The position numbers and the translations under genes are program-made. The notes under the pieces were generated by a model. The model was not told the origin of the DNA and made no database searches. It saw nothing but the letters and a program-made list of their open reading frames with translations. A stretch of 5,389 nt of DNA, taken from positions 1-5,389 of the forward strand of contig CAJPSG010000100.1 of assembly GCA_905373195.1 (NCBI GenBank), in the 5' to 3' direction. This document shows, in pieces, positions 1-4,666 of this stretch. Positions within the stretch are counted from its first letter, which is position 1; every line of letters begins with the position of its first letter. Source of the DNA: Kingella oralis. GTDB lineage: Bacteria > Pseudomonadota > Gammaproteobacteria > Burkholderiales > Neisseriaceae.

Positions 1-50
1 CATCCTCGCCTATCTAGGCTATTTCCAAAATCAACGCTGGAAACAAAAAA
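1..50. other. Left-edge sequence not recognisable as Zot; possible junction
   Basis: The minus strand should carry the body of zot here, but no minus-strand frame looks like Zot. On the plus strand, frame 2 is open from base 2 to a TAG at 92-94. It begins with a hydrophobic then basic run (ILAYLGYFQNQRWKQK) that could be the tail of a membrane protein. Plus frame 1 is also open, up to a TAA at 109-111, so openness alone proves nothing. I infer that phage sequence ends somewhere around bases 45-65 and other DNA starts there. The breakpoint is not precise and the left flank is not identified. Confidence 0.35.
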
Positions 51-189
51 TGGGCTGGGTGGGTATTTTGAGTTCGGGGATGCCATCCACATAGAGCGGA
101 CGATTTTTTAAATCGTCGCGCGTCATCAGCATGTGCACCATCAACGAGGTTTTGCCGCTACCCGGTAAGCCTGTTATTAAACTAATCAT
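31..189 (-). pseudogene. zot: Zot / pI-like assembly ATPase, N-terminal fragment
   Basis: Zot-family proteins (gene I protein of filamentous phages) are inner-membrane ATPases that drive phage assembly and export; members are usually several hundred residues long. This frame starts MISLITGLPGSGKT, with a Walker A P-loop at residues 7-14 (GLPGSGKT). It continues in a Zot-like way through RPLYVDGIPELKIP (about residues 30-43). It then reaches TGA at 31-33 after only 52 codons, with no Walker B, no membrane span and no C-terminal domain. A ribosome binding site (AGGGG) lies about 7 bases before the ATG. The stop of the upstream DUF2523 gene is 21 bases away, matching the usual VI-I order. The last few residues before the stop probably do not belong to Zot. 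The identity of the N-terminus is solid; whether the loss is a deletion, an insertion or an assembly join cannot be told from here. Confidence 0.8.
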
Positions 190-210
190 GTTTGCCCCTG
201 TTTGTGATTT

Positions 211-498
211 TTATTTGCTTTTTAATACGCTACCGATTTTGGTAGTTGCGGTGAACGTGAAGGCGAATGCGACCGCGCCGAATATCCAGTTAAGGGCGAC
301 CCCGCCGCCCGCCATGTAAAAAAGTTGTAGGGCTTCGGAGGGGAAGCGCCCCATTTCGTCTTGTATCACGCGCACAAAATAGGCTTGCAGATTCTCAACA
401 CCTTTGTAGGTTATGGCGGAGATGCCTAGGGCGATAAAGATTTGCCCGATTAAGGTAGTCAGCAATCTGCTTAACAGCGGAAGTAATGCTGCTGGCAT
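211..498 (-). CDS. pVI-like minor coat / DUF2523 family membrane protein
   Basis: This is a 95-residue hydrophobic protein with two likely membrane segments, about residues 5-30 and 56-85. A more polar stretch between them (YKGVENLQAYFVRVIQDEMG) is followed by a glycine patch (MAGGGVALNW). Size, pattern and position between the adsorption protein and Zot match the DUF2523 family of inoviruses. That family occupies the place of gene VI, whose product helps cap the end of the virion that carries the adsorption protein. The start is well placed: AAAGGA lies about 7 bases upstream of the ATG, inside the 11-base gap after the stop of the adsorption gene, so translation is probably coupled. The family call comes from pattern and gene order and was not searched; the exact virion role is inferred. 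Confidence 0.75.
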   Translation of the reverse strand: MPAALLPLLSRLLTTLIGQIFIALGISAITYKGVENLQAYFVRVIQDEMGRFPSEALQLFYMAGGGVALNWIFGAVAFAFTFTATTKIGSVLKSK

Positions 499-851
499 GG
501 TTTTTTCCTTTAAGCTTTGGAAATAGACGCTTGGACGATAAAGAAGGCGAGCAGTATCGCGCTTACAATCACGACTGGGCGGATTTTGCTAGCAAAGTCG
601 CACATGGGCTGATAGCTGAACTCTTGCATCGCGCCGAGCACCATCACTTGTTTAGGAGCGGGGCATACGCCGCTTTCTACGAAGTCATGACTGCGACTTA
701 TTTGGGGGATGCCTATTTCATGCTCACCCATGCCAAAGGGATGCCCTTTGCCTTTGCCCTCTTGGAAGGCTTTGTCTATCTCTTCCTGATCGCCCAATTT
801 GACACACGCTAGGGCGTTAGGATTGTTTTTGCAGTATTCGCTTAGGGTTTC

Positions 852-956
852 GCCTTTGTCTTCGCCATCCGGCTTGCCGTCGGGATTGCCTTTGTCGCCT
901 TTGTCGCCTTTGCCGTCGTTACCCTTATCGTTATTGCCTTTGTCATTACTTCCTTT
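852..956 (-). repeat. Asp-Lys-Gly coding repeats in the adsorption gene
   Basis: Degenerate 6-9 base units read on the minus strand as DKG, NDKG, GKG and DGK. They encode a hydrophilic linker at about residues 375-409 of the reconstructed adsorption protein. The units are imperfect, so this is old, drifting tandem duplication. Because the period is a multiple of three, changes in copy number would keep the frame. TspB-type proteins and phage pIII proteins commonly have such flexible linkers before the C-terminal domain. Confidence 0.75.
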
Positions 957-1022
957 GCTAAGCTGCTTTTCAATATTGTTGAGTGAGTTGTTAATCTCTT
1001 TTAAGGCATTGGAATAGTCTTT

Positions 1023-1196
1023 GCCGCCTTGTTGCGAGCTGTTGCCGCCTATGCCTGTTCCACCACCTGAACCGCCACCACTTCCGCCGTTGTTGTGATT
1101 GTTGTGAATAATGGTTGTGTTGTTATTGGTTATGTTGTTGGTGATGTTGTTACCGCCTCCGCTGCCGTCGCCATTACCACCGTTGCCATTGCCGCC
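1023..1196 (-). repeat. Gly/Asn-rich linker coding region in the adsorption gene
   Basis: This low-complexity coding segment encodes reconstructed residues 295-352. It is dominated by Gly and Asn (GGNGNGG, NNITNNITNNN, GGGSGGG). It plays the part of the glycine-rich linkers that separate domains of pIII in coliphage fd. Read on the plus strand it is a run of GCC, GTT and ACC-type triplets with no coding sense. Confidence 0.75.
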
Positions 1197-1550
1197 AGTA
1201 TTTACGTCAACATTGCCCGCGCTTGATTGACCGGGAATATTGATAGTGATGCCTGACACGTTGGGAACGGATGCGATTTGTTTCGCTAGCTCGGCGAAGT
1301 CTTTTTGCATTTGGGCTTGAGTAATATCAATTTCCTTTTGCACTTCCTCCATTTGCTTTTGTGCACTCTTTATGGCACTTTCTGCGCAGTCTGTATAAGT
1401 TTTGCCTCGATACATTCTTACACAGTCATTTAAATTATCTGCAAGTCTTTTTTTAATGCCGATAGCTTGGTCTCTCAAAGCATTAAATTTGTTTTGATAA
1501 GTTTTGCTTAATGCTTCTAAGGCTTGTTTTAGGGCTTTTAGCTCTCTGAT

Positions 1551-1661
1551 GTCGGGGAGGTCGGGGACTTTGGGAACGGTTGGGATGGTGGGGGTGGTTG
1601 GTTCTGTGGGTGTGGGTGTTGGTGTGGGTGCTGGTGCAGGTGTAGGCGTGGGGCTTGGCGG
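1551..1661 (-). repeat. Pro/Thr repeat coding region in the adsorption gene
   Basis: Short period-6 units encode TP, AP and then TPT/VP/LPD steps (reconstructed residues 140-176). They give a stiff, extended spacer between the Cys-containing N-terminal part and the helical region. It lies about 95 bases downstream of the C6 frame break on the coding strand. The unit length is a multiple of three, so changes in copy number would alter spacer length but not frame. Confidence 0.75.
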
Positions 1662-1755
1662 ATTGGTTTTTTTGCCAAAGTCGCAAGGTATTTCTACCCA
1701 TTTGCCGTTTACCATACTGCCGCAACCTTTGGGTGTATCGGGTGTGGGTTGTGTA

Positions 1756-1761
1756 GGGGGG
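1756..1761 (-). other. C6 homopolymer where the adsorption gene changes frame
   Basis: On the coding strand, codons 107 and 108 of the adsorption gene read CCC CCC and are followed by T. Upstream, only frame A makes sense (signal peptide, GSLWEEWYCP). Downstream, only the +1 frame makes sense (TPDTPKGCGSMVNGKW). Removing one C gives an uninterrupted gene. Confidence 0.8.
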
Positions 1762-2117
1762 TGTAGGACTGGGTTTGGTGGCTGGGCAGTACCACTCCTC
1801 CCAAAGAGAACCGTCCCCCGGTCGTACAATTCTTGAAGTAGGTGTCCCAAAAGGCGCATTATGGCGATAACAACCTTTATAATATTTGCCTAACTGCTCA
1901 TCTGATGGTCTTCTATTATTTAAGTCAGCATCGGGAGGTGGGGCAGTTCTTCTATACTCATTGCCATTGTAGATTTTTGAATCAAAACTACCGCCATCAG
2001 CAGCCCCATCAGCCCATGCAGGCATCGCCAGCAGTAGGCTGGCTATTAGGGCTATCACGAGCAACATTTGGGGTTTCATGCTTTTGTTTCCTTGTTTTTT
2101 TGGGTGGGGTTATTTCA

Positions 2118-2189
2118 CTATTTGATGAGTAGCAGCCATAGTGGGATAGTACAGACTATGCCGATTACAAACATCACTACGTCGTACAT
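2118..2189 (-). CDS. 23-residue hydrophobic micro-protein, possible pVII/pIX-like
   Basis: The ORF starts at an ATG three bases after the stop of the 228-residue gene and encodes MYDVVMFVIGIVCTIPLWLL plus a short LIK end, then TAG. Almost the whole product is one membrane-spanning segment, with an acidic N-terminus and a single basic residue at the C-terminus, as expected for an inner-membrane-anchored virion cap protein. fd pVII and pIX are also about 30 residues without signal peptides. The ribosome binding site is weak (AAGAGAG about 8 bases upstream), so translation is probably coupled to the gene before. It lies 38 bases before the adsorption gene. No homology is claimed: the case rests on its position, coupling and composition. 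It could also be a chance ORF, though the hydrophobic pattern makes that less likely. Confidence 0.55.
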   Translation of the reverse strand: MYDVVMFVIGIVCTIPLWLLLIK

Positions 2190-2192
2190 GAT

Positions 2193-2879
2193 TTAACTCT
2201 CTTTTTCGCTTGGCTCGTCTTTGTCATGTTGCGCATCGGGTTTGTCTTCGCTGTCTTGTTCTTCTTCACTTTCCAGCTCTTTGACAATTTCTTCTAAATC
2301 TTCTCGCCAATACGTTTCTCTATATTCTTTTTCCAATTGTTCTAATTCTTGTTCCAATTCTTCTTCGCTCATTAATTCTCTGCGTTGAGATGCCAATTCA
2401 TTTATTCTGTTATCCACTTCTTCATATTCTCTGCTATTACGATCAGCCCAATCGTCTGGCAGTTCATACAGATAATCTAATTCTTCTTCTATTTGTCGCC
2501 GAAGTTCTTGTTTCTCTTCTTCGCTTAATCCTGATAAATATTGTTCTCTTTCTAATTGTTGTTTTCTTTCTAATTCTTCCAAATCCAAATCTTCATAAAA
2601 TAACTCTTCATCTTTATTTGAATTATCTGCATCTTGCTCATTCTCTTTTGCTGGTACATCTCTTGCGTTTTTTTTAAGCATGCGAACAATAAGTGCGACA
2701 ATAAATACAACGAGATATAAGCCAACAACAATCGCTCCGATTATCCATAGGTCGGATTGCGCCCCGCTTTTGCCGTCGTCGCCTTTTAGCTCTTGTTTGA
2801 TGGATTGAAACATGGCTGCTTTGCCGCCATTGCCGCCTATAAATTCCATTTCTCCGGGCTTTTTTGTGATGTCGGGCAT
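2193..2879 (-). CDS. 228-residue coat-like membrane protein with acidic coiled-coil tail
   Basis: I do not recognise this as a named family. Residues 1-42 are polar with glycine and lysine. Residues 44-67 form one membrane span ending in basic MLKK. Residues 98-207 are a dense Glu/Leu/Arg heptad-like region, a likely coiled coil, with LEELERKQQLE and SEEELEQELEQLEKE as clear examples. The last 20 residues are acidic and disordered. Residues 43-70 align without gaps to residues 49-76 of the major coat protein (11 identities of 28, mostly in DL..GAIV.G and ML), so the span looks pVIII-like, but there is no signal peptide. If it inserts like pVIII, the tail faces the cytoplasm, where DNA extrusion and Zot act. 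The ATG has only a weak ribosome binding site (GAGA) and sits 12 bases after the previous stop. The tail is much richer in A+T than the N-terminal part. A structural, assembly or host-directed role are all possible. Confidence 0.8.
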   Translation of the reverse strand: MPDITKKPGEMEFIGGNGGKAAMFQSIKQELKGDDGKSGAQSDLWIIGAIVVGLYLVVFIVALIVRMLKKNARDVPAKENEQDADNSNKDEELFYEDLDLEELERKQQLEREQYLSGLSEEEKQELRRQIEEELDYLYELPDDWADRNSREYEEVDNRINELASQRRELMSEEELEQELEQLEKEYRETYWREDLEEIVKELESEEEQDSEDKPDAQHDKDEPSEKES

Positions 2880-2891
2880 GGTTTTTCTCGC

Positions 2892-3200
2892 TTAATCTTG
2901 TGTATTTTGTTGAGTTTGGGCTGAATTGATGATGCTGATGATTAGTTTGATGATGAACGCGATGACGAAGAGTGCAGAAATATGTATACCTACTTCTATG
3001 CCGTCTTTGAGTGGTTGGATTGGGTCGCAGTATGGATGGGTTAGGGTTATTTTTTGTGAACCGTAGTACCATTGTTTGTTTTGATATACGGGCATTTTTA
3101 AGCTGCCATCCGCGGTTATGGCGGGGACGACCATTGACATTTGATAATCGGACGCTTCCTCCGACGTGGCGAAGCATTGACCTCCTACTCGGTAGCCCAT
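2892..3200 (-). CDS. Small inoviral membrane protein, 102 residues
   Basis: The polar N-terminal two-thirds (residues 1-68) contain two cysteines, C9 in GGQCF and C58 in HPYCDP, which might pair in the periplasm. One membrane span follows at about residues 69-92 (GIHISALFVIAFIIKLI), then a short Gln/Thr/Asp tail. There is no N-terminal signal peptide. Small proteins beginning with a G-x-CF pattern and ending in a membrane helix are, as far as I recall, common in inoviruses between the major coat and adsorption genes; that is memory, not a search. The start is supported by AAGGGGA about 9 bases upstream, and the gene begins 19 bases after the coat gene stop. Probable minor virion or assembly protein, exact role unknown. 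Confidence 0.7.
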   Translation of the reverse strand: MGYRVGGQCFATSEEASDYQMSMVVPAITADGSLKMPVYQNKQWYYGSQKITLTHPYCDPIQPLKDGIEVGIHISALFVIAFIIKLIISIINSAQTQQNTQD

Positions 3201-3219
3201 AGCCTTCCCCTTTTAGAAA

Positions 3220-3456
3220 TTAGCGACCGCGTCGCAGCATGCCAATAGTCATGCCAACAACTGTGCCTACTACAACGAAGCCGATTACGATCGCGCCAAC
3301 TGCATACAAGTCAGTTTTAACGTCGCCTGTTTCGGATTTAACAGCATCTGCAAGTGCACCGGCATAGCTGTTAGTAGCAATGAATGCTGTTGTTGCGACA
3401 ACGGCTGCGGTGGCTTTTTGGTTTAGGGCTGTGCCTAATTTTTTGAGTGCGTTCAT
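3220..3456 (-). CDS. Major coat protein precursor (pVIII-like)
   Basis: The product is a 78-residue precursor of the helical capsid subunit. Residues 1-32 form a signal peptide: basic start (MNALKKLG), Ala/Val/Thr-rich core, and likely cleavage after NSYA. The mature protein of 46 residues is close to the size of fd pVIII (50). It has an amphipathic, mildly acidic N-terminal part (GALADAVKSETGDVKTD), a membrane span at about 51-72 rich in Gly and Val, and a basic C-terminus (MLRRGR) that would contact the packaged DNA. Such subunits wait in the inner membrane after signal cleavage and are added to the growing filament. The ribosome binding site is GGAG, 8 bases before the ATG, next to an inverted repeat. 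Location at the head of the virion genes supports the call, although no similarity search was made. Confidence 0.88.
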   Translation of the reverse strand: MNALKKLGTALNQKATAAVVATTAFIATNSYAGALADAVKSETGDVKTDLYAVGAIVIGFVVVGTVVGMTIGMLRRGR

Positions 3457-3471
3457 GTTTAGAACTCCATG

Positions 3472-3523
3472 CCGACGGGTTTAAATGGACTTCTCTACTT
3501 GTCGGCGGCGGTAGAGTTGTCGG
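3472..3523 (-). promoter_or_regulatory. Nested inverted repeat just before the coat gene ribosome binding site
   Basis: On the plus strand CTCTAC (3493-3498) pairs with GTAGAG (3511-3516), and the outer CCGAC (3472-3476) pairs with GTCGG (3519-3523). TTGTCGG also occurs twice as a direct repeat (3499-3505 and 3517-3523), so two alternative outer pairings exist. In the minus-strand transcript the structure ends about 4 bases before the GGAG of the coat gene. It could affect coat translation or mark a processing site. The stems are short and there is no T-run, so an intrinsic terminator is unlikely. Confidence 0.35.
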
Positions 3524-3531
3524 GAAAGGGG

Positions 3532-3570
3532 TTAATGCGTAAGCATGTAGAGGATTAGGAAGTAGTACAT
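3532..3570 (-). CDS. Possible 12-residue peptide ORF (MYYFLILYMLTH)
   Basis: The ATG at 3568-3570 is preceded by AAAGGA with about 8 bases of spacing, as good a ribosome binding site as those of the real genes here. The frame encodes an aromatic and hydrophobic peptide and stops at TAA. This is too short for a normal membrane span. It could be a leader peptide, a micro-protein, or the remains of a longer small coat gene. Skipping one base near its end would extend it into NPFPDNSTAADK before a TAG, but nothing proves that. Low confidence. Confidence 0.3.
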   Translation of the reverse strand: MYYFLILYMLTH

Positions 3571-3594
3571 TGCTTATTCCTTTGGTTGTTGGGT

Positions 3595-3630
3595 GGGCGG
3601 TTAAAGGGGCTTTTATCCGCGCGACCGCCC
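3595..3630. repeat. 7-bp inverted repeat (GGGCGGT / ACCGCCC)
   Basis: GGGCGGT at 3595-3601 and ACCGCCC at 3624-3630 are perfect complements separated by 22 bases. The loop holds a smaller AAAG/CTTT stem (3603-3606 and 3610-3613). A competing pairing, CCGCG (3617-3621) with CGCGG (3635-3639), overlaps one arm. No T-run follows on the minus strand. It lies between the 62-residue gene and the coat region. A transcription boundary, origin or packaging hairpin is possible. Confidence 0.4.
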
Positions 3631-3669
3631 TGCACGCGGTAAAGTCTATTCAGGATGCCTATTGTCTGC

Positions 3670-3858
3670 CTATTCGGGCAGGTAGAACGTAAATAGGGCA
3701 AAGGGGCTGCCGATGTCTTCGCCTGCCGCTAGTGCGTCCTCTTTTTCCTCAAAATGCCCTGCTTGTCTTAAAAACGGGGTTTGCCCTACGTCGCCATCGG
3801 GCGAGGGGTAGAGAAATTCAAACGTTTCTAAGTCTTGTACGATGTATTTAATTTGCAT
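3670..3858 (-). CDS. Conserved-looking small phage protein, 62 residues
   Basis: This short acidic soluble protein has no signal peptide and no membrane span. It starts MQIKYIVQDLETFEFLYPSP and ends in FALFTFYLPE. Alternating hydrophobic residues near both ends suggest a small beta-rich fold with a Glu/Asp-rich middle (HFEEKEDALAAGED). The ribosome binding site is strong (AAAGGA, about 7 bases from the ATG). It lies 29 bases downstream of the probable DNA-binding protein gene and is probably cotranscribed with it. I do not recognise a named family. Its place beside the single-stranded-DNA-binding gene suggests a role in replication or in the switch to packaging, but that is inference from position. 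Confidence 0.7.
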   Translation of the reverse strand: MQIKYIVQDLETFEFLYPSPDGDVGQTPFLRQAGHFEEKEDALAAGEDIGSPFALFTFYLPE

Positions 3859-3887
3859 GGCTTTTCCTTTAAGGCTTTATCCTTAAC

Positions 3888-4232
3888 TTAACCTTTGCTG
3901 CTGGCTGTGGCTGCGGGTGTGGGTTTCAGGATGCGCACATCTTTTAAAATTTCTTTTTGTTTGCCTGATGCGTTGGTTACAGTTTGGAAGGCGACTTCCA
4001 TGTCGCAGGGGAAATTTAAGCCGTTAAAACGCTCAAAGTTGCTGCTGTCGCCAAAGGCTACTTTGGCAATACCGAAGCCTTGGGCATTGCCTGCGCTGTC
4101 ATTTAATGGGGCAGCAATCAGGACGTTGCAGTTGTCAATTTCGTTGCCGTCAATCGTGCCTTTAAAGCGGGTTACGCCCATGACGATTTTTTTAACGTAT
4201 TCAATTTGTCTTTGTTCTTGGAAGTTCAGCAT
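3888..4232 (-). CDS. Probable phage single-stranded-DNA-binding protein (pV role)
   Basis: This 114-residue soluble protein begins MLNFQEQRQIEYVKKIVMGV, continues with a beta-type pattern (TRFKGTIDGNEIDNCNVLIA) and ends in a Pro/Ala/Thr/Ser tail. By gene order it sits where inoviruses encode their gene V protein, which coats the displaced single strand, stops its conversion to double strand and hands it to the assembly machine. From memory it resembles the Neisseria phage family DUF1293, but I cannot confirm that here. Its size is a little above fd pV (87). The start is well supported: AGAAGGAAA lies about 8 bases before the ATG. Conserved aromatic and basic residues (F23, K24, F53, F66, F69) could stack on DNA. 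Another small nucleic-acid-binding role is possible. Confidence 0.65.
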   Translation of the reverse strand: MLNFQEQRQIEYVKKIVMGVTRFKGTIDGNEIDNCNVLIAAPLNDSAGNAQGFGIAKVAFGDSSNFERFNGLNFPCDMEVAFQTVTNASGKQKEILKDVRILKPTPAATASSKG

Positions 4233-4267
4233 TTTTTGTTTCCTTCTTGGTTAGGTTGGTTGGGGGG

Positions 4268-4666
4268 TTATAAAGTGGTGTAATACTTCTCGTTCAGGCT
4301 AAAAAGCGAGCCGTATTTGCTGTACAGAAAATCTAAAAATTCTTTCTGTTGCTGTTCGGTGCGTCTGTATTCGCTTAAATCGCGTTCGGATAGGGCATAG
4401 AATTGTTGGCGTTTCCAAATATCTAGCCATTGCTTCATGTCTTCGGGGAAGTCTTGCAGCAGTTGTTTTTCTGCTTCAGTTTTTCCCGTATGGGTTTCGT
4501 CAAATATGCGTAATTTGCGTTCTAAAACGATTACTTGGTCCAATTCGTCGGGTTCGTTTGTGCCATTCACTTTTAGGCTGTCTTGATTTAGGTAATCGGC
4601 TTCGTCTGTTTGGCAATCGTATTCGGCGGGTTCTAAACCTTTGGGGTTATTTGCCTTCGTCGGCAA
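4268..4666 (-). CDS. Charged protein of unknown function overlapping rep, 132 residues
   Basis: This soluble, Glu/Gln/Asp-rich protein has no signal peptide or membrane span. The N-terminal third looks disordered; from about residue 45 it is strongly helical (LERKLRIFDETHTGKTEAEKQLL, then WLDIWKRQQFYALSERDLSEYRR). The start is uncertain. The frame opens directly after an in-frame TAA with a TTG at 4664-4666, and there is no ATG before residue 75. A GTG exists at residue 33 but lacks a ribosome binding site. With the TTG start it overlaps the end of rep by 20 bases, which fits translational coupling, and an AGAAG lies about 8 bases upstream. Its place between rep and the DNA-binding gene suggests a replication accessory. 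I do not recognise it. Confidence 0.6.
   Translation of the reverse strand: MPTKANNPKGLEPAEYDCQTDEADYLNQDSLKVNGTNEPDELDQVIVLERKLRIFDETHTGKTEAEKQLLQDFPEDMKQWLDIWKRQQFYALSERDLSEYRRTEQQQKEFLDFLYSKYGSLFSLNEKYYTTL

Larger units (their letters stand above)
510..2079 (-). pseudogene. tspB: TspB-like phage adsorption protein (pIII equivalent), frame broken at a C6 run
   Basis: This is the probable surface/adsorption protein of the virion; Neisseria TspB is encoded in the same place in MDA-type prophages. Frame A starts at 2079, with AAGGA about 9 bases upstream. It has a signal peptide at residues 1-23 (cleavage after AWA) and a sensible domain up to residue 106. Left in that frame it drifts into His/Thr/Lys-rich nonsense and stops at 1483. 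The frame that ends at 510 carries the rest. Moving one base forward at the CCCCCC run (1756-1761) joins them into 522 residues: signal; N-terminal domain; Cys pair near 119-132; Pro/Thr repeat 140-176; helical coiled-coil region about 177-271; Gly/Asn linker 295-352; Asp-Lys-Gly repeats 375-409; C-terminal domain with Cys 416, 425, 472 and 493; membrane anchor about 500-516. The ending (CPAPKQVMVLG, QPMCDFASKIRP) is the strongest TspB likeness. The second frame also has its own ATG at 1859, but that start lacks a signal peptide. The break may be mutation, phase variation, frameshifting or sequencing error. Confidence 0.78.
3457..3669 (-). promoter_or_regulatory. Intergenic region upstream of the coat gene
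   Basis: This stretch of about 210 bases separates the replication module from the virion module. It holds two sets of inverted repeats (3472-3523 and 3595-3630) and one 12-codon ORF with a good ribosome binding site (3532-3570). In inoviruses such a gap often contains the terminator, promoter, origin or packaging hairpin. I could not pick out a convincing -35/-10 pair, nor a hairpin followed by a T-run on the minus strand, so the function is inferred from position only. Confidence 0.4.

Noticed and set aside
486..812. Plus-strand ORF of 108 residues
   Set aside because: It is the complement of the conserved C-terminal domain of the adsorption protein, with no ribosome binding site and no sensible context.
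510..1859. A separate 449-residue gene starting at the ATG at 1859
   Set aside because: Its first 35 residues overlap the well-formed N-terminal part of the adsorption protein in another frame, and it has no signal peptide. It is better read as the 3' part of one frame-broken gene.
2674..3177. Minus-strand ORF of 167 residues rich in His, Arg and Asn
   Set aside because: It overlaps both the 102-residue and the 228-residue genes in another frame, and its composition is typical of an out-of-frame shadow.
3595..3630. Rho-independent terminator
   Set aside because: The stem is GC-rich, but no T-run follows on the coding strand and the loop is long.
3600..3669. Minus-strand open frame through VQGGRADKSPFNRPP upstream of the coat region
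   Set aside because: It has no ATG, no ribosome binding site at its GTG, and overlaps the end of the 62-residue gene; it looks like open non-coding sequence.
3895..4254. Plus-strand ORF of 119 residues
   Set aside because: It is the antisense of the probable DNA-binding gene, whose strand is fixed by its ribosome binding site and gene order.
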